From: Lonicera japonica
Lineage: Eukaryota; Streptophyta; Magnoliopsida; Dipsacales; Caprifoliaceae
Direction: 5' to 3'
DNA: 64,000 nt
NCBI GenBank assembly: GCA_021464415.1
Contig: CM038469.1
Location: forward strand, 2,272,501 to 2,336,500
The notes beneath the pieces are model-generated. The model made no database searches, was not told the DNA's origin, and saw only the letters and a list, made by a program, of their open reading frames with translations. The position numbers and the translations under genes are program-made. Shown in pieces: positions 45,552-58,206 of this stretch. How positions within the stretch are numbered: the stretch's first letter is position 1; every line of letters begins with the position of its first letter.

Positions 45552-48500
45552 ATGTCTACCGAAAACAAATCAAAATCCAACAACAACAACAACAACAACA
45601 AGAGGAAGCAACGCTATCTCCCTCACAACGTTCACATATCTTTCTCTCTCTATATATATATGGATGTATTTGGTCTTATTATTATTAGGGCCTGACTCTG
45701 TTGTTGTTGTTGTTGTGTATATTTCAGAAAGCAGTGAAGAAGGGTGGATACCCCTTAAAACCTGGAGTCCAAGGTTTCTTTATCACTTGCGATGGTGGCA
45801 GGGAACGCCAGGCCTCTCAAGAAGCCATTAACGTTCTCGATTCTGTATGTCCTTCTTTTTCCCTTTTATTTTATGCCCTCATCACTGGCTTTGTTTACTC
45901 TTTTTTTTTTCTCCTACTTCTTTGTTACTTTTAAGAATTTTGAGTATTAGGGTCCGTTTAGTTTTTTGAACCTTTGAATGCTGGACTCTTTAATGCCTTG
46001 AATGCCAAAGTCGGGTGGGAATCTCTAATGAATAAAAAGAGTAGAGACTCCGTTCGAATAATACGCTGAATGCTTAATTTTAATTAAATTCAGCATTTAG
46101 AGGCAAGAAAACAAACCCCAATTCTACCTCTTTAACGCTGAATATAATTCCATTAAGCATTAATAGGTAAAAACAAACATCATTTTCCATTAAGCCTGCA
46201 ACCCTGCACCTCCAAGAATTTAGACTTTCTTATCACCTCATCAATTCATAGTTCACCTACAAACATTGAACCCCCTTCTAGGCATAAACCACCAAATTCT
46301 TGAAAAATCTATGCCATAACCTGGACGAGAAAGGATATATCTAAAAGACTTTCCAGCAGCGCCTTTTACAATGCACATGAAAACAAACATGGTAAATCAG
46401 ATATTGTTTTATAGTGTAATCCGAAGTTTTCACTTTTCCTTGTCCCCAAAACAATTGGCATTGGGCAGACCGGATGCATTTCCAGTTTTCAATTCCTGCT
46501 GTGGGCGGTGTGGCATGGGATTTGTAGTCTCAGCAGCCCCCTTCATTGGTAGTCAAGATAGCACCCTCTGTGGCAAAGAATCTAATTCTATTTTCCCAAG
46601 CGTATTGGTAGTCAAAATATCATTGTGTGGCAACTCCCACAAATGGTACCACCTTTACAGGAGCGGGCTGCCAACGGTTTCCAAATCTCTTTGTAGAGAG
46701 AAACAACAGAAAATGTTCCTTGAGTAAGCGAACGCAAAGAGCTGATGGAGAATGTGCCATTATCACAACCCAGCCCAAAAGAATTCTGAACTGTTAAGGG
46801 TTTTTGTAAGACATATATCCTAAAGAATTCTCTCACCATCTCATTTCTTTGTCTGTCTTCTTCCTACCATCTTTTCCATTAGCTTTAGTTTGTTATTTAT
46901 TGCTAGTATTATTTTGACTGTTGGTGGTGAGGCTTTATTATTGTTATCTGCTAAATCAGTATGTCACTTCTAATACAAAAAATCTCGAACTTGTAACTTA
47001 TATAATATACAGTGGTGTAGTACTAGTCAGGGACTCAGGGCAACTCTAGAAGAAGCTTCATATTATTATGTTACCAGATCCTTTTTGTCTCTAAAAAGAA
47101 AAAACTGCAGTTCATTTTTGGCCTGATTTCCTTGGTGGGCTTTCTGATAATTCATGATTAGCTAGCCGGTATCTGTTTTGTTGATATGTTGGGGTCACGG
47201 TCTATGACTTTTGTTGTGAGGATTAATTGAAAGATGAGAGAGAAAGCCTTCCAAACTCTTTATTTTAGTATTCATTTATGTACTCAACTGGGTTATGTAG
47301 ATTGGTTACTGACTGACTGTAGTTATCATTTGTAAATGGCTTTACTCGCTGTAACCATCTTGTGCAAATGGATTCAATATATTGGATATAGCAAGCATTT
47401 GCTTGAGATGGTTAAAGATAATGAATACCTTTAACTCACCACCCCTGTCTTCTCTTGAGCAGTTTTATGAAGAGCTAGTTAATGGGACAGCTTCAAAAAG
47501 AAAGCTTGAAGAGTTACCAAATAAACCCGTGAATAAGAAAATTAAATTTGCATATTCTGATTCTGATGATGACAATGACAATGAAAATGGTGATGCTCAA
47601 AACGATAAAGAGGACGAAGAACAAAGAGGTACTGATATTGCGAGAGATGCAAATGATGGAAGTTTAGAAAACGAAGAGTCGGATCCTCAGAAGGAGGAAG
47701 GCAAGTGCTGTGAGAATAAAACAGAAGGAAATAGAGATGCTGATACCGAGGATGGTAAAAATCATGAAAATAAAGAAGCTAAAGCTGACGAGCAAGCAGC
47801 AAAGGAACAATGCTTAGAAAAAGATGCAGCAAAGTTTGAAAAAGTTATATCTGATAAAAGGGATGAAATATCTATTGATAAGCTAATTGAAGCTGAACTT
47901 GAAGAGTTGAAAGACAAGAGCAAGGTAAAGTCAAAAATATACGCTGAACATTCCAAAATATATATATATATATTTTTTAAATACATGGGAGTTATCAACA
48001 GTTATTAGTCCATTGCTCTTCAGTTGATTAAATTTGATACCCTTTGTTATTCTCTAAGGATTTTGCTTTATTACGTCTTAAGTTTCCTCTGTCTATAATT
48101 ATTCGCTAATAACTGATAATATGTTATTATGTGTTGATGATTATTAATCTATTATTAAGTGTTAGTAATCATTATTCTTGTCAAATTATAGTTCTTCCCC
48201 CCTTCCCCCTCTGTAATTTATGTGTATACTGTTATTGTGGAAATTACATGTTATCCTTGAATAGACAGCTATACGAACTCTTTTTTCTTTTATAACATTG
48301 CTGTTACCGTCCTCACCACAAATTCCTCCTCTGTAGTTATTCATGGTGTTGAATCAATTAATCAAAAAGTTTTGGATCCAATGCATTTGAATTCCTAGAA
48401 CACTAGATGAAGTTGTTTCAGTTCCCTTCAAAATTTATCCATACAGCCCCTAAAACATGCGGTTCAACTTGCTAATTTCAGTTTTTTGTTATAGGTATTA

Positions 48501-50844
48501 AAAAAATGAGATAGGAGGTACTCTTATTTGTCAGAACAAGAACCCTCAGGGAGTATTTTCTTGACTGTCTAGCTGCATTGAAGCAAGTCAAGCGACTCAT
48601 AGTTGAATAGTTCTTTGTCTCCACTGTCTTCTCCCGAAAACTCTATTGCTCTGATACCAAAATTATTGAAAACAGTGGAAGCAAAAGCACTTTTTAGGGT
48701 AACCTCAAAAGTTTGAATTCATAATAAATATAATAGGTACTTATGAATAAAGAGTAAAAAAGACTTGTAGCTAAAAAAGGATTTTTCAAAGTAACTAGAG
48801 TTAACCAAATTTTATGACAGAACTGAAATGGAAGGGGAAAAATTCATGGTGATTCTTGAGTCAATTTATAAGGTGTAAAGTTCACTACGATCATGTTTTC
48901 TTTTACGCGATTCAAGAATCTGTATAGCTATTTGTTGTCATTCCATGAGATTAACTAGATTTTATGTTCACTTTTACTGACCTTTTAATTGACCCTCCTT
49001 GATTTTCAGCCACGTAATGAAAATCAACTTCTAACTGTAGTCTGTCTACTTAGTCTTCATTGACTCTTCTGTTGAATAGATATTTTTCATGTTGAATCTT
49101 TTGTGCAATAAGAGATTCTTGTTGTTTTCAAACAGAGGCTTTTTAACAACCTTGATTCTGGTTGCAACGGCGTTATCTTTATCCAAATGCGAAAGAGGGA
49201 TGGAGACCCCAGCCCAAGTGATATTGTTCAACACATGATGACATCTGTTGCCTCAACAAGGAAACACATGTCAAGGTTCATTCTTACTCTTGATCTTTAA
49301 CACTTTACTCTTTCTATTCGTCAGTTGTTTTGTCTAAAATTTGCACTTATCTGTTGACAATATTCAGTATGTTGGGGGACTAAATTATCTGTCAGCTTTA
49401 ATCAGGTTCATTTTAAGAGTGTTACCTGTCGAAGTGACATGCTATCCATCAGAGGAAGAAATTTCAAGGGCTATAAAACCCCTCATTGAGCGATACTTCC
49501 CTGCAGAAACTCAGACCCCACAGAAGGTACTATTTATACCTTTCTCATTCCATGATGAATTAGACTGGGAAAAAAATTGAAGAATAAAAAATTGGAAATG
49601 AAAGTGCCATTCATTTATTGTGCTGCCAAAGCGAGTACTTGCGCAACAAGAGGCCCGATGAATGACCATTGGTTTTGTGGCTCCCTTCATTCTTAGACAG
49701 TACCTGACGTTTTTCCTAGGCATTCATAATATCATATTAGTTATGATTTGTCGATGTGGACCAACCAAAAGTCCAGCAGCAGGGATATAATGAATAATAA
49801 CATTACATGTTCCTTTTTGTCATACTCTCTCTATCCATGTTAAGAGTCCACTATTCCCTTTCGGGATTTCCCAAATTAAGAGTCCACTTTCCTTTCAAAA
49901 CATAATCAGCGTAACCAAAACTCACAATATGAAACAAGTTTTGCTCTAAACCATTGAGTGATGGAACTTAGTGCATTCTTCTAAAATGTGAAAGTCAAAA
50001 CATAAACTCTTAATTAGGGATGGAGGTATTACTTTACTCAACTTGCATAACTATTTTAGAGGATCCATCTAAATACGAGCATGGGTAATGTGCATCTGCT
50101 TACTTTTTTCGGTTAACTACTGTCAAATAGTGACTTCGGTCCAATTGTGTTTCAGTTAAAACTTTATTTGAGTTGCATTGTAGACTTGTAGTTACCCCAC
50201 ACAAGTTGCAATCCGTTGCAAAGGACTTAAGCAATTATCCAGCTTAATTAATCTTTCTGTTGCAGTTTGCAGTATTGTATGAAGCCCGTGCAAATACTGG
50301 TGTCGATAGGATGAAAATCATCAATGCAGTAGCAAAATCCATTCCTGAACCTCACAAAGTTGATCTTAACAATCCTGACAGGAGCATTGTGGTTCAAATT
50401 GCCAGGGTAAGTAAGAGCCTTCTTGATGATATTTGTACTTATCTGCAATTCAGCTCCTTTACTGAGTCCTAGCTTAACTAGGAACAAAAACTACCTTAAA
50501 GGTTAATAAATGTTGTTCCACGACCATTCTAAGGCTCCCCTTTATTTCTTTTCCTATCCAAGACACAACCATTTTCCTTTGTGGATGTTAAAAAAGGTCT
50601 GCTGAATTCTTTATCTTAATTCTCTATAAACATGGTTAGTGCCGTTGGTTACCGATCTTGCTTTAGGCATGGGTTTATTATACCTTGTTTATATGATATC
50701 TATTTAGGTTTTAACCTAAGCAACCCGAACGATGAGTTTGTTTGGTGATTTGTTTTGCAGACGGTGTGTTCGATTGGGGTTGTTGAGAAGTACAAGGAAT
50801 TGGCCAAGTACAATCTGAGGCAGCTCCAGTCATCCAAACAGTAA
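45552..50844 (+). CDS. THUMPD1: THUMP domain-containing protein 1 homologue (THUMPD1/Tan1 family)
   Basis: Seven exons: 45552-45629, 45728-45844, 47463-47924, 49136-49275, 49406-49526, 50266-50406 and 50761-50844, total 1,143 nt, 380 residues. In yeast and animals this family is the adaptor that positions the acetyltransferase Kre33/NAT10 for N4-acetylcytidine at position 12 of tRNA-Ser and tRNA-Leu. The plant role is inferred. The N-terminus has seven Asn in a row, then KRKQRYLPHN, then the conserved YPLKPGVQGFFITCDGGRE (exon 2). A charged Asp/Glu/Lys-rich linker fills exon 3. The THUMP domain lies at about residues 220-370: NGVIFIQMRKRDGDPSP, RFILRVLPVEVTCYPS, FAVLYEARANTG, and VCSIGVVEKYKELAKYNL at the end. 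Exons 4 and 5 join in phase 2; other introns are phase 0. Start chosen as the ATG opening the family-typical N-terminus. Confidence 0.88.
45944..46180. mobile_element. Possible short MITE in THUMP gene intron 2
   Basis: GGGTCCGTTTAGTTTTTTGAA near the left and a TTAATAGGTAAAAACAAAC segment near the right give weak inverted similarity, with GAATGCTGGACTC and ATTCAGCATTTAGAGG inside. Boundaries and family are uncertain. The rest of intron 2 (to 47462) holds an open frame at 46371-46727 with no recognised similarity. Confidence 0.3.
49823..50028. mobile_element. Stowaway MITE in THUMP gene intron 5
   Basis: The body 49825-50026 (202 bp) has ends CTCTCTCTATCCATGTTAAG and CTTAATTAGGGATGGAGG, a variant of the Stowaway (Tc1/mariner) terminus. 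It is flanked by TA on each side, the expected target duplication. It lies within the intron between 49527 and 50265 and is far from both splice sites. Confidence 0.75.
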
Positions 50845-51510
50845 CCGCGTAAACACATCACTGTTTAAGTTGTTGCATATTTGGAATGTGCTTTTCATCA
50901 ACAGTTTTCTTTGTTAAGTTAGTGTTTTTGAATTTGAGGAACTTTAGTTGAGAACCCTGTGGATAAATATCTTGGATTTATGCGGGAATGAGGTCTGCTA
51001 ATAAAATTTTAGGTTGATTACCAGTATGCCTATGTTAGGAGCAATGTACTTGAGCAAAATATGAAGGTTTTCATCATTCCCACATTTTACTCATGAATCC
51101 TATTATTACATGTTTTCGATTTTTTCTCGTCCACAAATTGGAGTGCTTTGTGGTTTCCATTTTGGCGTTGGTCCATGATCGTTTTCCTTTTCCTATTTGT
51201 GAATCAACCTGTCGGCATGTCCAATAATCATCATATCATAATTGATATGATAGTTGACTTTATAATATTGTGATTTAGATTGATTTTGGTTTATTTCTTT
51301 CTTTATTCAATACATTATCTACACAAATTCTCACTTTCTAGACAACCTATGATTTCAATACTGAAGGGTCATTGGATTGCAAAGCTGAAAAATGATTGAA
51401 AAATAAGTAAATGCATTATGAAAACCATCCTGCTTTGCAATCAAATGGATTTTTAGACTCCGTTTGATAGCAATATGAAAAATGATAAGAAAAATAACTA
51501 ATTTATGTAG

Positions 51511-52119
51511 AGGTGTGCACGGTTCGGTTAACCGAACTGTGCGGGGCCGGCGAGAACCGAACCGACTAGTCGGTTTTGTTAAAATGGTCAACTGAATTGA
51601 ACCGATGAATACTTAAAACCGGTCGGGGTCGGGGGTTGGTTTTGTCAGAGTCGGTTCGGTTGGGGTTGGTTTTTCGGTTTTTTCGGTTTTGGACTTAGAC
51701 AATTAGGCTTATTTTATATTGTTGGGCCATAACTTAAAAATTATTTTTACATTATTAGGCCATGATTTAAAGTCATTTTTGACAGAAAATTGGGTTTTGT
51801 TTTAATCAATTTTGACACTTTTCTTCTTATATCATTTTTGACAATATATATATATATATATATTTTATACTTTTCATCATCTTTATTCTTTAGGCTTTTT
51901 TTAAAAGGAATAAACTTATACATCAAATCAATAAATGAATGAAATGTATATTGTCGGTTTGGTTTGGTTTTCACCGGTTCTATGACACCGGTAACCGACA
52001 ACCCAACCGGCCCCGTTCGGTTTTCATTTTTCTCAACCGAACTGGGACCGAAAACCTTAAAAACCAGCTAATTCGGTCCGGATCGGTTCCAGTCGGTTTT
52101 TCGGTTATTTTGCACACCT
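51511..52119. mobile_element. hAT-like non-autonomous element with CGGTT-rich ends
   Basis: Inverted ends AGGTGTGCA and TGCACACCT bracket 609 bp. Subterminal regions are dense in GGTTCGG and CCGAACC on both strands and the centre is AT-rich. This layout parallels the verified hAT element at 27216-27919. I could not confirm an 8 bp target duplication. Frames inside are not genes. Confidence 0.6.
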
Positions 52120-53867
52120 GATAAGATGAAAATAAGTTGAGGAATGTGGCTCATACTCATTTTGATGAGTATGTCTTCCATCATTCTAACATTTTGTGGG
52201 AAGAAAAATAATCTCACCACCTCAAGAAAAAAAAATTATGGAAAAAAGTAAAAAGTAAGAGTTAATCTAACTACATACTTTAACTTATTTCTCAATTTAT
52301 AAAAAATACATTATTTTTTTTATTATTTTTTATTTTATTATCAAACAAAATTTTTAGTGTTATAAATCATTTTTAGAGTTTCGCCACGGTGTATAGTGGA
52401 TGCATATAAAGTGTTTCCGGTATCTTTTTCATTGTTAAAAAGCATGATCTGAAGATATATGAAAGTGACGCGCAAATTTATTTAATAATATATGTGGAGT
52501 ATACAAGGCTCTAAAGAATGTAATTTTTTTAATTTTTTAGAAGGGAAAAGTAAAGGTGAGGTGTGCGCATGACTTCGGAATATATGTATATATATATATA
52601 TAATCAACATTAACCGAATCTAGAACTCTAATGATTAAGGAAACCCCAAACAAATTTAATTATTTAACTTAAATTATGACTCTCTACCTCCTTCTTCAAC
52701 TTATTTTAGAGGCTGAGTCTCATAAAGAGCCCTGGGCTGGTAAAGCATGCAAGAATATATATAAGGGGTGTTTATATATTTAATTTTTTTTTAGGGTGGT
52801 CCAATCATTGATCAAGCAATGAGTGTTGGTTATATGATTTGGTGTTCAGTTTTTTTATTTTCTTAATTGTCATGGCATCATTGGTCAATTAATATTCTTT
52901 TTACACTAGAGCAATATTAATTATCAAAAAAAACAAAAGCACATCCCCAAAGAAGGAAAAAAAAAAAAGAAGTACTAATGCATATGTATCTCTTACTATT
53001 TTCATTTTCTCAAATTCTAGCATTGATGTACGTGTGGCAAGTATAATAAATCTCCATTTTATAGTAATATGAAAAATGAAAGAAGTTAAAAAATAAGTTG
53101 AGTCGTATCGTGAAATGTTCTTCATCTTAATTATAATCATTTTTATGAGTATATGGAGAAAAAAAAATCTTTCTTAACCCCAAAGAATCACACATCTCAA
53201 TTCATTTTTTAACTTTTCACATATATCATTTTTTTTATTATCTGTATTTTTTATATTGCTATAAAAGGAACCTTAAATTATCATTTTCTTGCTATTAGAC
53301 AGTATGGATGTGGGACTCAATTGCATTTAAAATCTCACTTTCGTATTTTTTAGAAGAATAGGTTATTAATTTCACACAAATTAACCCCACACAAACATAT
53401 AAGGTTTTCCTATTAAATAATATGTGGGCCCTCATGTATAAAAAACATATATCTAGGACGCACTCACTCATGAATGTATTTGTATATATGTCGGATTACA
53501 AAAATGCAGAATGCAGATTCCCACACCTTGTGGATCCATATCTAAAGAAAATTATCATCGCCAATATTTTTAATTAAATCGCAAAACGTTAGTCTTGGTT
53601 CAATATTGCCACTCACTAGCCAGTCACTTCAACGTTTTAAATAACAACAGATGATAGATGGATCAATTAATTTAAAAATAATTGATGTGACATATATGTA
53701 TTAATTAATATTTTATAAAAACTTTTACTTAAAGCATTTCAAATGAAATAATTAAAATTAAATAATTAAAATGAGTTTTGATTATCCATTTAATAAATTG
53801 TTAAAGTTAATAATGCATGCTTTCTCAATGGTTATTTTTTTCTCAATAACCAAATTTGTGGAGTCTA

Positions 53868-54292
53868 TTAGAGCGTCTCCAATGGAATAACTAAAATTAA
53901 ATAATTAAAATAACTTTTGATTATCTATTTAGTAAGTTATTAAAATTAAAAATATAGCCATCCCTAATGGTTGTTTTTTCTCAATGACCAATTTGTGGGA
54001 TCCATTATATTGATTGGCCACAAATTAATCAATTTGAATTTTGTTTCAAAAAAAAGGAGGGAAATATGATTTAAATTTGAAAAAGACTGTCTTTTACCCA
54101 ATAGAATTGACGAGCCCCTCATTTTAGTTATTGAAAAAGGTTGTTAACTTTGATTATAAATGGAGTAGATTTGGTTATTGGTTAAAAGATTGCTAATATT
54201 TGATTATACCATTGAGGTAATGTTTTTAGCTAATATTGTTAAAATTGATTATAATTATTATTTTGATTATACCATTGGAGATACTCTTCTAA
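53868..54292. mobile_element. MITE with TTAGAG...CTCCAATGG ends
   Basis: The left end TTAGAGCGTCTCCAATGGAA is mirrored by CCATTGGAGATACTCTTCTAA. The interior is AT-rich. The first 140 bp have a diverged copy immediately upstream (53735-53867). The ends resemble those at 10780-11190. Confidence 0.6.
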
Positions 54293-54389
54293 TACATCTT
54301 TCATTATATGCGAATTTCAATCTTTTAATTCATAGCGAAACTCAGCTGGAGGGGACATCGGTCTATATCAAAGTACAAATGACCCAAGA

Positions 54390-54465
54390 ATCAGGATTGT
54401 TCAAGTGGTTGAATATGTTGAAAGCTATAAAAAGAACAATAGTTTGAGTTCCCGCGCCTACATAC
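54390..54465 (+). repeat. tRNA-derived SINE-like sequence
   Basis: TTGTTCAAGTGGTTGAATA resembles an A box and, about 45 bp on, AGTTTGAGTTCCCGCGCC resembles a B box followed by an acceptor-like region. The tRNA fold is not intact. Confidence 0.4.
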
Positions 54466-55159
54466 CTCTCTCTTGAACACCTAATTCTTACCCATTGCTT
54501 TTATTTAAAAAATAAGAACACAAATGACCGAAAGTTAATTGAATAAATTAGTTCATCTGTTCATGTATAGTTATTGCAATTTTGTTTTTAATTAACTATA
54601 TATAGGATGTACATTGTAAGAAAAAATGATAAAACACTATTTATACACGTTCTGATTGAACTCCCTACAAATTTGAGTTAAACTAGTTTCCGTTTTGACA
54701 TGGCCGACCCACACCACTTAAAATCTTGACATAAATACAAATACTCTTTTTTTACGTCTGTGACATTTCAATGATGATGCTTTTATTTTTTCAAAAATAT
54801 ATATGTGTGTATATTTGAAACCAAGATTAATTGTCAGCATATATATATATATATATATATATATTTTTCTACAGTTTGTCTAGTCATCAAATTGCAATAT
54901 TAGTCCTTCTCCAAGCCTGACAAGTACTTATTACATGCAAGTTGTGGAAAATGTCGGCAAGAGACAAGAGCTAAAACCAAAAGAGTAGGGACATGAAAAT
55001 GATAGATAGCTAATCAACAACATTATATAGCAACATTAGACACGCAAAAGGTGGACCAAAAAAAAAAGCGATAAACTTATTTTATTTTTGTACAAATTTT
55101 ATTTTTTGGAAACAGTTATAGGACAAATTAAATTAAAACAAAGCCAAACAACACATTAA

Positions 55160-55340
55160 ACAGTCATTTGGTTTGTTTTTAGAATCCTAAATTTATAAAT
55201 CTACAAATTTACACTAAGAATATTTTATAATTCATGTTATGACATTGAATCATAAATTGTAAAAGTTTAAACATTCCATGTGAAATTTATTATTTTAAAC
55301 TCTAGTAATGAATAAAATCTTAAACCAAACAAGCACTAAA
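55160..55340. mobile_element. Short MITE-like element with TTTGGTTTG ends
   Basis: CATTTGGTTTGTTTTTAG on the left is mirrored by CTTAAACCAAACAAGCAC on the right; AT-rich interior without a gene. Confidence 0.4.
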
Positions 55341-55508
55341 TATATGTGTAGCCCCGCTAATTCATTTGAGTGGATCTATATTTGTATAAAAATTACATGA
55401 GCTTAACATTTTTGTAAACATAATATATACGTCATGATATAATCATTCAAATTTTAAATGAATCCAATTATATACAAGTGGCAGTTCTATAGTTCCAACA
55501 CAATAAAT

Positions 55509-55957
55509 GTGGGCCCGTTTGGTTGCATAAATTACTTAATTTTAGAATTAGTTAATTTTCGATTGAAGAGTTGTGAATTTGTTCATTTATGAATAATTTA
55601 ATTCTAATTCAAATAGTGTTTGGAAAACTTAAATAAGAAATTCCGATTTTTAAAATAAAAACATGCATGTTTTCTATTGTTCTATGTTATTTAAAATTTT
55701 GTCTAGATGCATCAACATCACGGGTAGAAATTAGATCTTCTCGAAAAACAGAGTTGGAATGCATTATCTAATTCTAGAATCAAGCAATTTCAAGTTTTAC
55801 TTGAAATGACTTAATTTGAGTTTTTGTGAATCAACTTGAATTATCATATTTACAATTGTTCAATTTACACAACCAAACACTAATAAATGAAAATTTTGTA
55901 AATTAGTTAATTGTAAATTTTCTAATTCGCAATTTGAAGGACAACCAAACAGGCACT
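55509..55957. mobile_element. MITE-like element with GTTTGGTTG ends
   Basis: GTGGGCCCGTTTGGTTGC on the left and GACAACCAAACAGGCACT on the right form imperfect inverted ends, followed inside by further inverted similarity (TTTTAGAATTAG and TCTAATTCGCAA). hAT-type by appearance. Target duplication not confirmed. Confidence 0.45.
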
Positions 55958-57979
55958 ATATTTATAGAATTAACTTTTTTTGTATACTATTTATATATCT
56001 GTCGCTATTATATATCTATTTATTGTTTGTCAGGATGTGTTGCTAAGATCTCTTAGTATATATAACAACATTGACAATGATCTCCCATCCATGACACAAA
56101 GATATGCATGCATGTGTTCTGCTGAAATCAATAATAGAAGGGCAACAGTTTCAATTCTGATGAGTTATTTAATTATTTCACACTTCAACTCCAATAATAG
56201 AAGAGTAGCAGAAGAATGATGAGAGAAAAATTAATATGCATGCTTTAATTTTGTCTACTCAGAGCAAGACTCCGAACACATATTTAATTATGTATGTGTG
56301 TACGTATATACTTGACCTGAATATTAGTCTCTGCCACATTCAAACGACTTACATGTGCTCCACCATTAATTTTGTCCGTAAATTCATTTTCTTAATTTGC
56401 ACGCACTATCTTCATGATTAGCTAGGTAGCTCTTTGCATGATGGTATTGTGGGTCCACCCTATATGTAGCTAGACTCCTAGAAGTGTTCAGGGATTCCGC
56501 TAATAGTTAATAAAGAGGTTGCGAGTTTAATCATAAGAATTGATTCAATTGTTGCAGTTTGTGAAGACAAAAATGAAATTTATTTGTTTTTGAAGCTCCA
56601 CTTTAACCTTTAATGAATGTTAGTTCCCATACAAAAATCATATATATTCTATTGCCCTCTTGCAATATTATCAATCTATATATTTAGAGTGAGCTTAGCT
56701 TAGGTAATTGTAGAAAATATCCTTGTAGATTTTTCAATTAGTAATTAAAGGAATATAACAATGTTTTGTAGATCGTTCCTTAATTAATATGGAGTAGCAT
56801 AATATGTATGATGAATACTATATATCGATCTACCATAAATTATAATGGATACCTTGTTTTTTTATGTGAATTATAATAATATGATTTGAACCCTTGATCC
56901 TCCCCAATGTTCTTGAATACCAGTCGATCATCACTTACCGTTTTGCAACAAAACTATTGGCATGGTCGATATGTTGTTAAACAAGCACTTTTTGTCATAA
57001 ATATTGAATGCAATGTAATATGCTATATATATTAACTTACATATCAACAACGTTAAGTATTACATGCCCTTTTACATTCTTACTAATTTGTGATAAAAGA
57101 TAGTATGGTATAATTTATGACATGAAACACAAAATATTGAATTCTCACATAGCTATAACACTTAAAAAACACAAAATAAATAACTTTAGTTTTGATAGGA
57201 AATATCAAACTAAGAAAAGGATAAGCTAGCTTTATATATAACACATGGTGCAAACATATTTAAATTATAAATTTAAGTGTATACTTACAAAAACAAGAAA
57301 ATTTCCACAGAATGCAGTTAATTGTTTAAAGTACTAACCATTGCTTCTTTCTCTCTACGTTAATATGCTCAAGAAAATTCTTCACATGACAGTGAAACGC
57401 CACGGACTTTAGTAAATGCTATGGCTTAATTAATACTAGAAAACTTTTAAATTTTTTTTAACACGTACTATTATAGTAAAATGGGTGAAAATTTTAAGGG
57501 CAGTGTTCTCTTCAGAGTCAAAAAGAAAGACTTTTTACATATAGATTTATTTTCACATGGCAAACTGTGTCCAGAAGACTTTAGGTACATTAACAACTAT
57601 ATCAAAATCTGTCAAATTCACCTTTCAAAATTCATAGACAATTGAGTACATTGACTTAGTTCATGTTGATTGACTTTAGTTCACTATATATATAAATCAT
57701 TTATGTTGAAATGTACATTTTTTATTTTTTGTTTTGATAGAGACATATATATATATATATGTACAATTTATATATTCATTAATTTGAAATTAATATATTA
57801 TCGTACAATTCATGCAATCAAAAAATTACCTTGGTAAAAAAGAATGAAATTGTACATTTATCATAGTGAATTTGAATTGGTCTATCATATTTACACTGCA
57901 CCTGTCCATGAATCCATGATTGTACCACTATTCATCACACTAACTTGTGACCTTTTTGCTTTCTATTTAATTCTCCATT

Positions 57980-58206
57980 CAACAAATATGCCTTCTGCCT
58001 TCACTCTCTCTCTCTCTCATCAATCATTCTCACCTTTTGTTCACTCTATTTTTCTTTCAGGTTACAGGTTACTCTCTGTCTCCTTTCTCTCCAATATTAT
58101 CTAGGGTTTCCTCATAATTCAATGGCTGCAACATATTTAACCTAGCTTGGGAAAATCAATGAATAAACCTCCAAGGAGATCTTAAACCTAGACCAAGAAT
58201 TTAAAG
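57980..58206 (+). promoter_or_regulatory. Probable 5' UTR exon of the LBD gene, with two short upstream ORFs
   Basis: A CT-rich leader with a CT microsatellite (about 58006-58019) runs to TTTAAAG before GTAATATC at 58207, a plausible donor. It pairs with the acceptor TTTGTTGCAG at 60338, 21 bases before the LBD start. Two upstream ATGs open frames of seven (58122-58145) and eight codons (about 58159). Introns in the 5' UTR are known in this gene family. The transcription start is a guess. Confidence 0.4.

Larger units (their letters stand above)
50845..57980. other. Gene-free MITE-rich intergenic region
   Basis: No gene is supported. After the THUMP gene 3' UTR come an hAT-like element (51511-52119), a TIR element with CTCCAATGG ends (53868-54292) preceded by a partial copy (about 53735-53867), a tRNA-like segment (about 54390-54465), two MITE-like elements with TTTGGTT ends (55160-55340 and 55509-55957), and TA microsatellites. 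Remaining sequence is plain AT-rich DNA. Confidence 0.55.

Noticed and set aside
46371..46727. 118-codon frame within THUMP intron 2
   Set aside because: No recognised domain, sits inside a well-supported intron, and neither strand resembles a known family. Could be an old transposon piece.
54178..54447. 89-codon frame
   Set aside because: It lies across the end of a MITE and a tRNA-like repeat.
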